64,000 bases of DNA from Microplitis mediator. Taxonomy: Eukaryota > Arthropoda > Insecta > Hymenoptera > Braconidae. The position numbers and the translations under genes were made by a program. The notes beneath the pieces were generated by a model that saw only the letters and a program-made list of their open reading frames with translations, did not search any database and had not been told where the DNA came from. The stretch covers positions 16,575,117-16,639,116 of the forward strand of contig NC_079976.1 of NCBI RefSeq assembly GCF_029852145.1, read 5' to 3'. This document shows, in pieces, positions 10,330 to 21,556 of the stretch. The stretch's first letter is position 1. Every line of letters starts with the position of its first letter.

Positions 10330-11470
10330 GGTGCGCTATACTGGAAGATGCAGCTGGAAAATCTTCGGTATTTAAGGTTTGACAAGTAGAAGGTCTTGCT
10401 ATGATGGTGGAATTTCTATTATCTGCTTCTACCTCGTCATTCCAATAGAAAGTTTTTAAATGGTCGTCTTTTTCTAGTCCTTTGTAATTCTTCTTTGCAG
10501 CTTTCAGAACCGTGTGCTTCCACATGGGCGTGGATGGACTTTTACCTGCAGTGAAATATTTTTCACGAATTTCACCGGCGCTCGGCGCTTGTGGAGTTGC
10601 TGGAGTTATTTCAATTCGGACTTCTGGTTCAGAGCAGCTGGCTTCGCTGGAGTCGTCATCTTCTTCAGTATTTACATTATCTCGAAGAAAATCTTCTTCT
10701 TCTTCTTCTTCCATTTCTTCGGATTCGTCTGAGTCTTCGTTTTCATCGTATTCGTGCGGAAGGTAATTCTGTTCCAGATATTCTCTGACTTCTTTGGCCA
10801 CCTGAGGGCTGACTACTGGCAGTGGATTGTAGTAGTCGTCTGGACGAACAGAGCAATCCGCTTCTTTATCTGGGATGTTAACGGTTCGTTGTTCAAGAGC
10901 TCTGTTGAAACGTTCGAATGATTTCCTCAAATCTTCCCGCATTTGTTGTCGATTGATCGCCACGGGCAAGTTTTCATTCCCCTGGTCGCTGGAGCTTTTA
11001 TCCTGTTCGTTCATCAGATATTCTTTCTTCATGAGTCGGACTGCTTCTTCTTCCTCCTCATCTGTTTCTTCAGAATTTTTTTCAGGCTCTGGTGCTGGAT
11101 CTACTGGAACTTGAGGTCCTGATGATGGTCCTGGTTGATTTGCTTCGAATACGTCGTCTTCAAAACCCCCTGAAACGTCAGGTTCAGTGGTACTTATTTC
11201 ACAATAATTTATCTTTTTCCGATTTGGGTTCAGTTCTGTAGCTCGTCTCATTCGTAAACAAGATGCAATTGTATCACGAGGTTGTGGAGCGCTGTTGACA
11301 CGGGGTTTATTTTTACCTCCCGGTTTTCGACCTCGTTCTACTGCTGCTACTGCTTCGTCATCTGGACAAGAATTTTTCTTAAGCGGTAACATTACAGCTT
11401 CTTGGATGGGTGTTTCTTTCCAATTAATCTCTGCCGGAGATTTTATGCCGAACAAAAACAGAGAATTTAT
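10330..11470 (-). CDS. Acidic linker region of Gypsy pol
   Basis: An open frame of about 380 codons between RNase H and the macrodomain-like module, cut by the insertion at 10329. It overlaps the RNase H frame by about 50 bp in another phase, so a frameshift separates them. It is highly polar with Glu-rich runs (EETDEEEEEA, EEMEEEEEED), Ser/Pro stretches and one helical basic patch (MREDLRKSFERFNRALEQ). No catalytic motif is seen. A linker this long between RNase H and integrase is unusual for Gypsy elements; its role is unknown. Confidence 0.55.
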
Positions 11471-12137
11471 ATTCACTTAATTTAGATCTCCATTTAATTT
11501 GGCGTTCTGTAACGGTTTGGCTATCCTTTAACCAGGACATACAAGGACTACTTGTATACAAGGTGAAGGGCTTACCGTAGAGGTAAGGCCAAAATTGTTG
11601 CACCGCATACAAGACCGCCAAACATTCTTTTTCGTTGTGTGTATATCTGGTTTCAGTTTCTTGCAAAACTCTAGATGTACATGAGACAATTTTCTCGACA
11701 TTTGCATCTGGGTATTCGGGAGTTTGATCTTCGTTAGCGAGTTCCTGACTCAAAATACCCGAGATGTCAACATCAGACAAACTAGTCGCTAATATAAATG
11801 GTCGATTAAGATCGGGGTAAGCGAGGAATGAATTCTCGCACAATGCATTTTTTATGTCATTGAAAGCTTTTTGAGAATCAGCTGACCAGGCGAACGGTTT
11901 AGTTTTTCTGGTAAGGTCAGTGATCGGTTTCGCTCTTTCGGCGAAGTTTTCGATGAAACGTCGGTAGTAGTTTGCTAATCCCATAAATTTGCGCGCCTCC
12001 GTATGATTACGGGGGTGGGGTGCATTTTTAAGGGATGAAATTTTCTTTGGGTCGGGTTTCACGCCATCTTTAGTGATAATGTGACCCAAGTATTCCACCT
12101 CGGTGCAGAGAATTTACATTTCTCGGGCTGAAGAGTT
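11424..12137 (-). pseudogene. RT connection and RNase H domain
   Basis: The frame encodes the end of RT (EYLGHIIT, FMGLANYYRRFI) and an RNase H domain (THNEKECLAVLYAVQQFW, PFTLYTSSPCMSWL). The first RNase H acidic motif is degenerate (ATSLSDVDISG where DAS is usual). A one-base frameshift lies near 12100, just before EYLGH, and another near 11430-11470. The RT active-site half is on the far side of the insertion at 12138-14268. The domain would remove RNA from the RNA-DNA hybrid. Confidence 0.8.
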
Positions 12138-14268
12138 TGTCACGTAACCATTCAAATTAATTAATAATTAATTAGAAATAAGTAATAGTATTTAAGTTTA
12201 AATTTGAATGGTTACGCGGGCATTTCGTTGCCACGCCGGTGAGACAGCGTTTGCTCGCGCATGCGCGCGGTATGACTGAGAGCACATGTGTGCATAAATT
12301 TTAATTTTTAATTTAAAAGTAATTATACTTATTATTTATTATTTATAAGGGAATATTTATGATTTTGCGTTATTCAGGAGACATAATGTGTGGTCACATT
12401 ATGCCCCAATTATTATTTTTATTTTATTTCGATTTAATTGAGTATCCAGGTATTGAGGAGATGAAAATAGTGACCATAGAGGAGGGGAAAAATCGATATT
12501 TTCCCCTGCAATATCGATGGATAATATACAGTAATAAATAATTATTATTTAATTATATATATATTTTATAATTATCATTTTGGTATAAATGCATACTAAA
12601 TATATGTATTTAAATTATTTTGTATCATTCAGGTGGGGTAAAAATGTCTTTATAATTTATTTAATTAATTTAAAGGCCCGGGGCTAGGTAACAATGATAA
12701 TTAAGGGCAATTGTTGCGTTACGTGGGTGGCCAACAAGTGGCCGGCCCATTAAGTACTCAGAAAGGTACGGAGAGTACAACTGAGTAGACGCTGTCTTAC
12801 GTTGTCAATACGTTTTTGAGTGATTAATTAATTTTGGCTGTAATTTGTGGTCACGTTTGGAATGTTTGTTTATATCAATTCACCGGGTGATTGAGTTCCG
12901 GAACGAGGTGCTGATTAATTTGGGAGATAATCGAGTAAGTACTCTTGTATTCCCCTTTAATGCATTGTTACCTGTAACCTCCCCGGGGATTGTTGGAATT
13001 CGCGAGTCGAATAATTCGACGGATTTTATGTTTAAATACCCCTGAATGATACATTTTCATTTATAAAAGAATTAAGGGTGATAAAATAATTATATTTTGT
13101 TTAATTTATGATTTAATATTGGAAATTGCGCGTTTGCGGTAATTCGATATATCGATTTATCGAAAGTTACCTATATCTATACATATAGCTATAGCTATAG
13201 ACCGGCTAAGGAAAAATTCCTGAGCCGCCGACGTAATCATTCAGAAGAAAAATTCCTGAGCCAATAATAATAATTAAAAGTCGAGTTATTATTATTATTT
13301 ATATTATAATTTATTACAGTTATTATTATTATTTAATTAATTAACCCCGAATTATTATCTATATTTTTCTTTTTGGGTACCCTAGTGGTCCAGCAATTTA
13401 TATTATATTTTTGCTTATTTAATAATTATTGATAGAGGAATAATTATTTATTTAAACTAATTTATGTGATGATTTTCTGGGAATTTATATTGAGAGTGAG
13501 TGTGCACCGTATCTTTCTCCCCCTATAAAGTGTAAAGGGGTAACCCAAGGTTTGAGGTGTCGATAAATTTTTATTTATATTAATTAATCTTGAAGGATTG
13601 CTATTTAATTAAGTGAATTATTGGTATTTATTTATGTTTTATTATTAATTTAAATATTGTATTTAAATTTAGAATTTCTTTGCATTGTATAGATTCAGCC
13701 CCCAGGGGTTTATTAACGTGTATAATGTGTATTGAGTGAAATATTGTATCAAAATTTCTTAGTAATTTATTTATAAATAATTGGATCCAACAATTCTCGG
13801 GGAAATACTTTATATTTATTTTCCTGGGTCTTTTCCTGCTATATTTAATTTCATTTATTATTTAAATATTTTCAACTGTGCATATTATTTTCTTTTCTTG
13901 ATTATTTCTTTTTTTTTATTATTTCTTTCGATTAAATCCGCCTTGTTACTGGCTACTCGCTCGGACTTATCCTCGCAAATTTCCCCCTGATAAAAATTTT
14001 TGTCCGTTTTTGAGAAACGGTCTGGCGCCTACGTGCACTAACCCAGCCTGAGGAGCTGGTCCAGGCACACCTTATTTATTTGTGATTTATAATTTATTAA
14101 ACTTATTACTTATTTACAAGCTAAAGTTTAATTGAAGTAAAATTTATCGATATTTTATTTTCCGGGCTTTTGAATTTATAATTTTTTTTGATTTACACGT
14201 GGGTGACCGCATACGGTACTGGGATAATTCGCGACTCCGTTGCGAAATTTAAACTAGTATTTGTTATA
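12138..14268. mobile_element. Solo-LTR-like insertion in RT (2131 bp)
   Basis: Begins TGTCACGTAACC and ends TTTGTTATA, flanked by AGTT at 12134-12137 and 14269-14272. Removing the insert and one AGTT restores the RT frame exactly, so the boundaries are secure. The right end reads TATA where CA is expected, so it is mutated. The first 85 bp form a hairpin (GTAACCATTCAAATT against its complement near 12204-12222). The interior is AT-rich, with a direct repeat of GAAAAATTCCTGAGCC near 13210 and 13247, and no coding frame. Confidence 0.65.
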
Positions 14269-14880
14269 AGTTAGCCCAGCCTCTCGAAGGTGGTTGAAAA
14301 GTCTTTGCACTCGTACGTCATGCTCTTCGAGTGAAAATGCGTAACTTACAAAATCATCCAGGTAAATGAATAATTCAGTTTTTTTCAAACCACTCAAAGT
14401 GGAGTCCATCATGCGTTGGAAAATTGCCGGAGCGCACTCAACCCCAAAAGGCATACAGCAATATTCCCAATGACCATCAGGGGTGGAAAACGCAGTTTTC
14501 TCAGCATTCCTGGGATCCATTGGTACTTGATGGAAACCGCTTGCAAGATCAAACACGCTGAAATATTTCGCTCCACCGAGTTGATCTAGAATTTCGATTA
14601 TGAGTGGTAAGGGTTAAGCATCCCCGATGGTTATCTTATTCAAAATCGATATCCATTCTCCATTTTTTATTACCTTGTGTCAGATTTCTTAGGGACGATC
14701 CACAAGGGCGAGTCATACGGAGATTTTGATTTACGTATAATTCCTTGTTTAAGCAAATTATCGACTTGTTTCTTGATTTCCTTGCGATGTTCTTGAGGGA
14801 AACGGTATTGTTTGATTCGGACTGGCGTATCACTCGTGGTTTCGATTTTACAAGTGAACTTTTTGGAACGTCCCAAACGA
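14269..14880 (-). pseudogene. Reverse transcriptase catalytic region
   Basis: Frame 14254-14556 carries FDLASGFHQVPMD, the MPFG turn and the catalytic YLDD box. The N-terminal fingers (YRFPQEHRKEIKKQVDNLL, SPYDSPLWIVPKK) are read at 14670-14876. Between them an in-frame TAA near 14613 interrupts the usual template-grip region, and there is a phase change near 14640-14670. With 11424-12137 it makes one Gypsy-type RT. Confidence 0.8.
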
Positions 14881-14899
14881 TCACCCGGAAGGTGAAATA

Positions 14900-15640
14900 T
14901 GTCATGATTTTTCTGTATAAGTCTGAATATATTTGTTTCCTTTTCGTACGACTGAAGTGGTCAGTGGGAATTTTGTCAAAGATTAAGTGGACACGTTCTT
15001 GCTTAGAAAGTGAGTGCGTTTCGGGTGGAGCTTCAGCAGTATCGGAATATTCGTCGGATGAATCGATGTGATCGAATTCGAATTCTTCAAGCATTTGAGG
15101 TTCGATCTCGATTTTCGTTGGGTCAGATGTTGTGTTGATCACCATACACATCGCCTGGCCATCATCCACAGAAACAACGGCTTCACCCATTAAGAGTCCC
15201 TCCTTAAGAGGAATCTTACGGAGATAGCCTTGTCTGATTTTTGGATTCAAGACAGGTACAGAGGCAGACATTCGCATACGGGGTGGAATGACATATGAAC
15301 GAGATGGCTTTACCCCTAGGCTGAAGTATAGAGGTCGAGAAGGTCGCAAGAATAAATGCAGAGATTGGTGATGATATAAGATTTCTGCTTGCTCTTTTCT
15401 CAAGAAGTTGTTTCCCAATATGCCAACGCCATTGAAGGGTAAATTACCTTCACAAACATGAAATCGAATTTTAGATCCCAAAACTTTCAGTTCGACAGTG
15501 CCGACCGTTTCCATGGGATGCCCATTCAAACCTCGGAGTAGCATAGTGTCGCCACGATCTACTCTAATTTCGCGTTTAAGGGCAGAAGAATTTATCAGAC
15601 ATACACCCCCGCCCTGTATCCACGAGGAAACATTGTAGTT
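14900..15640 (-). pseudogene. Second retropepsin-like domain and spacer
   Basis: This follows the first protease. A second DTG (residues 251-253 of the upstream frame, near 15615) runs into a G-run where one extra base shifts the frame. The remainder continues in another frame as a flap-like RGLNGHPMETVGTVEL and a conserved GILGNNFLRKE (near 15400-15435). Order and spacing repeat those of the first domain (DTG, then GILGNEFF). A spacer with acidic residues leads to RT. The domain may be an inactive tandem copy or the partner half of an internal dimer. Confidence 0.55.
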
Positions 15641-16370
15641 CTCCATGAAGAGAATTACATGAATCGAATATTTTTGGACCTGTCCCCAGGGACAGGATAT
15701 ACCCTTCGTCAAGGTCGTCTTCCGTTGTAAAAGGAATAGGACGGGTAGGTCGATTTTTGAGGACCAGCGTATTCCAATAAAAGGAAATGCCAGCTCGTTC
15801 TTTGATGAAAAATTCATTTCCAAGGATACCCGGATAATCTCCTGGTGATCTAGGTACAACCTGGAAACAAGCATCTACTTCAAAGACCTCGAGCGTCACA
15901 GTTCCAATGATTGGCATACTGCTGGTCGCTATGCCGCCCACTTTACTTCCGTTTTCGGGGTAAAAGATGGTATCATCCCCCAGAGCGTCAACACAAAGGA
16001 GGTTCAGGTCAGAACCTGTATCCAATAAGACTTCACAACCACCCTGGAAGAGGTCTGGAGATTTCATCCAGACTCTCGGACCTTTACCGATTACTAGTGT
16101 GAGGGTTTCGAGCGATGAAGGATTTTTAATTCCTTCACAGTTTGAGGCCTCTGCTGGGCACTCATAGATCAGCGAGGCATACTCGCGGGGCATACTCGCA
16201 GTCGCCTCGGCCTGTCGAGCGCCCATCAAGTTTAAATAATCGTCGTTGTTTTTCTTAGGGGCGGATTTATTCAAGTCGCGGTGAGGGCAGAACGGACAGT
16301 CGCAACATGGATTGTCTAATTTCAGATGTTCCAGTATTTTAGTGTCTATGTCAGCAGAGTCAAACGTCAC
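15640..16370 (-). CDS. Gypsy aspartic protease (first domain)
   Basis: The frame encodes a Cys/His cluster (CCDCPFCPH, residues 22-30) that may be the last trace of gag. The retropepsin active site is LLDTGSDLN (D117). A flap-like GGIATSSMPIIGTV and the C-terminal GILGNEFFIKE (181-191) follow. Retropepsins cut the Gag-Pol polyprotein. The frame stays open upstream through the acidic/basic LPSRSRTEEH-like sequence to about 16430, then coding signal ends. Confidence 0.7.
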
Positions 16371-16430
16371 AGTCTTTTGTCTGGCCGGAAAATGCTCTTC
16401 TGTACGTGAACGTGACGGGCTTTTCTTGTA

Positions 16431-17184
16431 TAATTTTTCAGTTCTGATTATTTACGAAAAAAAGAGAGTAAGTATAAAACGATTAAAAATTTATTTTTAT
16501 AAAAAAAAATAATAATAATGATAATAAGCAAACTAATAAAACCATATAATATAAGGAAAATTATAAAACTACACAAAAAGTAAGTATAAAAATAAAACTC
16601 AATTATGAAAAAATATATGTATTCTTTATTCTCAAAATAATTTCTTTATAAAAAAAAAGAATTTAAAAAAAAAAAAAAATAGACATGAATATGAAATATA
16701 GGTAAAAAAAATTACTGAAAAAGAATAATCAAATAATTAATAATAATCACAAAAATGATAAAATAACATATTTACATTTTAATTATGAATGTTAACGATA
16801 ATTAATATATACATACAAATATATGAATAAGAAAATATATATATATTTTTGAATTTTGTCATATATTGAAATATATGACAAATGACTAACATTGGGGGTG
16901 TGACGTCACGACGTCGTATTTTTGCTGTCAATCAATTTATTAAAAATTGTTCATGCTATGCCATCTGGCTATGCATAAATTAATTAATTAGCAAATAACT
17001 TCCAGCCATTATTACGGCTAATGATTTTCAAATTTGAATTTGTATTCAAATTATTTTTATTATGAAATATTGTTGGTAATAATTATAAATAAATAAATAT
17101 GAAAATGAAAATATTAAAGTAAAAATAAAAAAATAAATGTTTATAAATTTGAATATAAATTCAAATTATTGTATTGAATAAATA
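16431..17184. other. AT-rich non-coding interval
   Basis: A- and T-rich sequence with poly-A runs and short repeats such as AAATTTGAATTTGTATTC/AAATTTGAATATAAATTC near 17030 and 17145. A TGACGTCACGACGTCG palindromic core lies at about 16900. I see no gene and no LTR. Confidence 0.5.
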
Positions 17185-18395
17185 TTGTACAACAGTGTCG
17201 ACCCAACCGTCAAGGTGTACAGACGTGTTTGGTACGAATTACAGTCAGCGTGTTAGTGCAGTACAGTGCAGTGCAGTGCACAATTTACGGTGATTACTTT
17301 TTGCTTATTGAGTGATCCAAGTAGGTGAACAATTATCTCCACCTGGAAAGATCTCCTACGCGAGATCTACACGGCCATCATGGCTTACCCACAGACCCCA
17401 GCGACCCAAGAATCCCAAAGTTACGCAAAATCCATCCAAACCGACTGCTTCCCAAAGAAAGACCAAGCCATTATCATTTACGTCATCGACAACACTAAAC
17501 TGAAGGACTACACCCAAGCACTAGCCAGAGTGATCCATCCGACCCACATCAGATTCATCTCTAGAATTTCAAATAACAGAGTCTGTGCCTATCTCGCAAC
17601 AAAAGCTCAGGCCGACGAATTAGTGGATAAATTAATCCAAATTCATGGCCAGTCCCTGCCTATTAGACCGCTAGTTACCAGAAAAAAGACGATTATATTA
17701 TCGAATGTGTGTCCTGTGATCCCCCACTCAGTACTCGAAGACAAGCTTAAAGAATTAAATATTAATACTGTGTCAACAATGTCATTCCTACGTGCGGGAT
17801 TAAATGAAACCGGATTTACACATATAATGAGCTTCCGTAAACAGCTGTACGTTCCTCCGGTCCACGGCAAAATTCCTGAGTCGATTAACGTTACTTATGA
17901 CGATACAACATACTGGATATACTTGTCAATGGATACTATGTCGTGCTTTCTTTGCAGAAAAGAAGGACACATAGCAAAGAATTGTACTGAACAACCTCAA
18001 GACAGCGCCCTACCCAAGCCCAACTTACTCCTCAACGCCAATACAACCTCTCCTTCAGCATTCCCAGCTATCCCTCCCCCTGTTAAGCTAATTGCTCCGC
18101 AAAAAAACGTCCACTCTCCGTCTCAAGCTCTGAAGCACCCCAGGTACAGTAAAGTGGGACTCAAAAAGACATGATCACCAAAATGCAAACTGAAACAATA
18201 TCCTCAGACACCAACTCGTACAGTTTTAGTTACATTAATTTCTTACAATTAAGAAGTTTGGAAAAAATTTTTTTTTCACTTTATTTTTAAAATCTTGATT
18301 TTTTTCTCCGCCTTCTGGCCGCACTCCCCTTACTTCTCACCGCTTAGAACGGTGACCACAGGTCGCGTTCTAAAAAAAAAAAAGAAAAATTTATA
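17185..18395 (+). mobile_element. Non-LTR retrotransposon remnant, ORF1 only
   Basis: A GC-richer 5' leader with CAGTGCAGTGCAGTGCA precedes ORF1. After ORF1 a C-rich segment (near 18305-18370) ends in a poly-A run at about 18373-18390, which looks like a 3' UTR and tail. Nothing encodes an endonuclease or RT in between, so ORF2 has been lost by deletion. Boundaries are approximate. Confidence 0.5.
17380..18174 (+). CDS. ORF1 gag-like nucleic-acid-binding protein
   Basis: A 264-residue intact frame from ATCATGG to TGA. The middle part has the alternating hydrophobic pattern of the divergent RRM-like region of arthropod ORF1 proteins. One CCHC zinc knuckle (CFLCRKEGHIAKNC) lies at about residues 189-202. 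The tail is Pro/Ser-rich. Jockey/I-like ORF1 proteins bind element RNA as part of the retrotransposition particle. The ATG has a good context and lies 195 bp into the leader. A host-domesticated copy is possible but not indicated. Confidence 0.65.
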   Translation: MAYPQTPATQESQSYAKSIQTDCFPKKDQAIIIYVIDNTKLKDYTQALARVIHPTHIRFISRISNNRVCAYLATKAQADELVDKLIQIHGQSLPIRPLVTRKKTIILSNVCPVIPHSVLEDKLKELNINTVSTMSFLRAGLNETGFTHIMSFRKQLYVPPVHGKIPESINVTYDDTTYWIYLSMDTMSCFLCRKEGHIAKNCTEQPQDSALPKPNLLLNANTTSPSAFPAIPPPVKLIAPQKNVHSPSQALKHPRYSKVGLKKT

Positions 18396-18529
18396 TATAG
18401 TTTTTTTTGAGGAAGGGAAGGATTTAAATGAAATTTTGTTTTTGGTTTTTCTGAATCACTCTAATAGAAAATTTCCATCTGGAACTACGTGCTGTAACCC
18501 CGGTAATTACGCCTAGTCATAAACGTGTT

Positions 18530-19330
18530 CGAGATATTTTTAACTTCCCGCTAAGAAAATTGTAAATTTTCAAAAATTCGGGAAGTTATTGGTTTCGGTC
18601 CGATTTACGAAAATCGAATTTTCATCAGATGTCGACGTTTTGAGGTCCTAGGAAGCTATTCTGACTAATTTCAAGATGATGTCCGAGTGTACGTACGTAT
18701 GTAAATACCTGTATCTTTTGAACGGATGAACCGATTTTGAACTTTAAGGTGTCATCCGACGCGGCTTGTCAATACCTTAAAGCTAAAAGAAAATTGAGCT
18801 CGATTGGTAGAGCTCGTTCAGAGATATTCAAAAAAAAAGTTTTTTCAAAAATGTTTTTTTTGGATAACTTTTAATCTGCTCGATGGATTGATTCCAAAAT
18901 GGACTGGACTTTAGAGCTTTATAAGCCGCGTCGAACGCCACCTCAACCATCAAAATCGCTTCATTCGTTCAAGAGAAACCGTTGTCGAAAGAATTAAAAA
19001 AAAATTTTTTTTTAGTTTTTTTGAAATATCTCAAAATCGACTCAATAAATCAATTTCAAAATTTGATCAGCTTTAGAACTTGATACAACGCGTCGATTGC
19101 CACCTCAACCATCTCAATTGGTTAATTCGTTTGAGAGATATCGTTGGAGAAAAAATGGTAAAAAACGTTTTTTTTCGAAAACAACAGCATACAAACGTAT
19201 TTTCGAGCTCAAAAATGTATTCACAATAATGTTTTCGAGGTTCTTGAGCTCGAAAACAGCGGGAAGTTTTGGGGCTGGCCCACAGGGTCAACTGACAGAC
19301 CGATTTTTTTTTTTCTTTTCGGAATTTTTT
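18530..19330. repeat. Diverged tandem repeat (three ~140-bp blocks)
   Basis: Three related blocks, about 18710-18850, 18855-19000 and 19020-19165, share the order of AACTT.., CGACGCGGC/CGCGTCGA, CACCTCAACCATC.. and TTCGTT..GAGAGATAT. A GC-richer tail (19200-19300) has a palindrome-like pair of TTCGAGCTC/GAGCTCGAA. The last block and tail recur at about 38980-39180 in the spacer of a palindromic element, so this is a dispersed family of unknown class. Confidence 0.6.
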
Positions 19331-19768
19331 TATTAACAGTGTTTTCCGCACTGCAGTAATTCACATACTGGCGTTTTTCTGGAAAAAAAAAAAGAAATGA
19401 CACCGGACGGTGTCATTTGATCTAAGATCATATTCCCCGGTATGGAATCAGCAGAATTAATTAATAAACCGTGCATCGCTAGGTGTCGGTGCAATGCAGA
19501 TTTAGATAAATGCAACACGCAGAAAGCAATGCAGGGCCCTAGTTTACTTCCCAAATTATATCATGAAGTAACAATGTCATTTTATCGTGGTTAAATACTC
19601 AGAGATTTACTTGAAAACATACAGGTGTGGGTAGACTTATATTTCTATAAATATTTTTACATAATCTTGATATTCAATAATTAATCACGGGTAAACAAAT
19701 ACCTTTTTATCTTTTAAACTTAAGTCATATGGGTAGGGATATAATTAAATTTATATATATATATATTA

Positions 19769-20848
19769 GGGTGTCCCAAAATAAAAAAATATTTTTTTTT
19801 TTAACGTCTTATGGGCTCAAAAGTTACTTCATGTTATAAAAAGAATCCTCACAAAATTTCAGCCAGATATCTTTAAAATTGAGCTATCACAAAGGGGGGT
19901 CCCCTTTCCCATTTAAAACACACGCAAAAATTTTTCATTTTAGTTTTTCGTTATAAAGACTATGAAAAAATTTTTTTTTCCAGTTTTGCCTAGTATGATT
20001 TTGTAGGAAATTAAATTCTCTACAAAAAAGTGCTGATGCATTATGTATGTCAAACGAACTGGGAAAAAGTTACGGGGCTTCGAAAATCAACAAAAATTTA
20101 GTTTAATTAGTGTCCAATTTTTTTTTATTATTTTTTATTTTTATTGCATCAAAAAATTTTTTTTCAAATTTTAACCCCTACGCTCTTGTAGGAAATTTAA
20201 TTTCCTTCAAAAAGTATCTGGTATAATATATACGTCAAATGAATGAGAAAAAAGTTACAGGGCTTTCTATGTCAACGAAAAGTTTAAAAAATATTAATTT
20301 TTTGAACTAAAATGTCAACGGAAAGTGAACTTCATTTTTCGTTGACATAGAAAGCCCTGTAACTTTTTTCTTATTCATTTGACGTATATATGATACCAAA
20401 TACTTTTTGAAGGAAATTAAATTTCCTACAAGAGCGTAGGGGTTAGAATTTGAAAAAAAATTTTTTGATGCAATAAAAATAAAAAATAATAAAAAAAAAT
20501 TGGACACTAATTAAACTAAATTTTTGTTGATTTTCGAAGCCCCGTAACTTTTTCCCAGTTCGTTTGACATACATAATGCATCAGCACTTTTTTGTAGAGA
20601 ATTTAATTTCCTACAAAATCATACTAGGCCAAACCGGGAAAAAAAATTTTTTCATAGTCTTTATAACGAAAAACTAAAATGAAAAATTTTTGCGTGTGTT
20701 TTAAATGGGAAAGGGGACCCCCCTTTGTGATAGCTCAATTTTAAAGATATCTGGCTGAAATTTTGTGAGGATTCTTTTTATAATATGAAGTAACTTTTGA
20801 GCCCATAAGACGTTAAAAAAAAAAATATTTTTTTATTTTGGGACACCC
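19769..20848. mobile_element. Foldback palindrome A (1080 bp)
   Basis: The two halves are near-perfect inverted repeats, each about 515 bp, with a spacer at about 20286-20328. The ends are GGGTGTCCCAAAATAAAA and its complement, flanked by TA on both sides (19767-19768 and 20849-20850). There is no coding frame. The TA target and the GGGTGTSCCAAAA end are shared with the palindrome at 38211-40184. Confidence 0.8.
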
Positions 20849-20924
20849 TAATATATATATATCATTTAAAATTTTTTTGTAAGCGTTATCGCGACCTTTT
20901 GAGAAAGAGGGGACATTTTGTTAA

Positions 20925-21230
20925 GGAAAGTAAGAGAGTTTTGCAACCCTCTTACTTTCCGGGGGATATGTTATGTCCAATAAATTTTTTTTATTTAATT
21001 TATTTTATTTCATAAATTAATTTATGAAACTCCTCTTTACAAAAGCACGCGAAAGCGCAGCGTCAGTTCTACCATCACTTATGCGTATAAAAGAAGCGCG
21101 ACGATTGTTGCAATAACGTTTGACAAATAAATAAAAACTTGTCGTCGTTTTCCACCGATGACAACAATTTAATTACTCCCATCAAACGTCAACCAAAGTT
21201 TTTAAATAGCCTGAGCAATATGGCTCAGGG
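20925..21230. other. Hairpin plus LTR-like start
   Basis: GGAAAGTAAGAG and its complement form a hairpin at about 20925-20960. At 20969 TGTTATGTCC follows, the same first ten bases as one end of the 7736-10329 insertion read on the minus strand. A TATAAAAG box lies at 21085 and AATAAATAAAAA at about 21127. This may be an LTR start, but no matching end or target duplication was found. Confidence 0.3.
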
Positions 21231-21556
21231 CCTTAGTTGACTATCAGATCTTGTGATCTTGAGCCCTACGGACCGCGAATAACGAAACCGCGAAAATTTT
21301 GTGAATCTTATTGCAGGAAACCGCGTTTGCGTCGAAAAGCTAATAAGACAAATTTTACCTTTTTTAATAAGAACCCTATTGCAGGAATCCGCGTTTGCGT
21401 CGAAAAGTCAGTAAGATTCTTAAACTATAATTCTATTGAATTCAGTCATTGCAGGAATCTGCGTGTGCGTTGAAAAATCAATAACTGAATTCAAATTATC
21501 TATTAAAAATTCTTAAACACCTATTGAAAATTCGGTTCGATTGTATAGTGATACAA
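21208..21556 (+). repeat. Cluster of six hairpins with a conserved loop motif
   Basis: Hairpins appear in series: CCTGAGC/GCTCAGG (21209-21230), AGATC/GATCT (about 21246-21260), then three units with the shared loop TTGCAGGAAWCYGCG and GCGTYGAAAA (about 21290-21360, 21362-21425, 21436-21494), then TTGTAT/ATACAA (21541-21556). The unit stems differ: AAAATTTTGT with ACAAATTTT, AAGAA with TTCTT, TTGAATTCAGT with ACTGAATTCAA. The loop is kept while the stem changes. It may belong to an LTR leader or a non-coding RNA. Confidence 0.5.

Larger units (their letters stand above)
3756..16430 (-). mobile_element. Decayed env-bearing Ty3/Gypsy-type retrotransposon
   Basis: On the minus strand, from high to low coordinate, the order is protease, second protease-like domain, RT, RNase H, acidic linker, macrodomain-like module, integrase, env. 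RT before integrase is the Ty3/Gypsy order. A C-terminal F-protein-like env places it near insect errantiviruses. Gag is absent: upstream of the protease at 16.4 kb the sequence becomes AT-rich and non-coding. No LTR pair was found. Several frameshifts and stops plus two large insertions (7736-10329, 12138-14268) make it non-functional. Segments are listed separately. Confidence 0.8.

Noticed and set aside
21208..21494. CRISPR array
   Set aside because: Three repeat units are few, their stems vary and the setting is a eukaryotic genome; a hairpin cluster describes it better.
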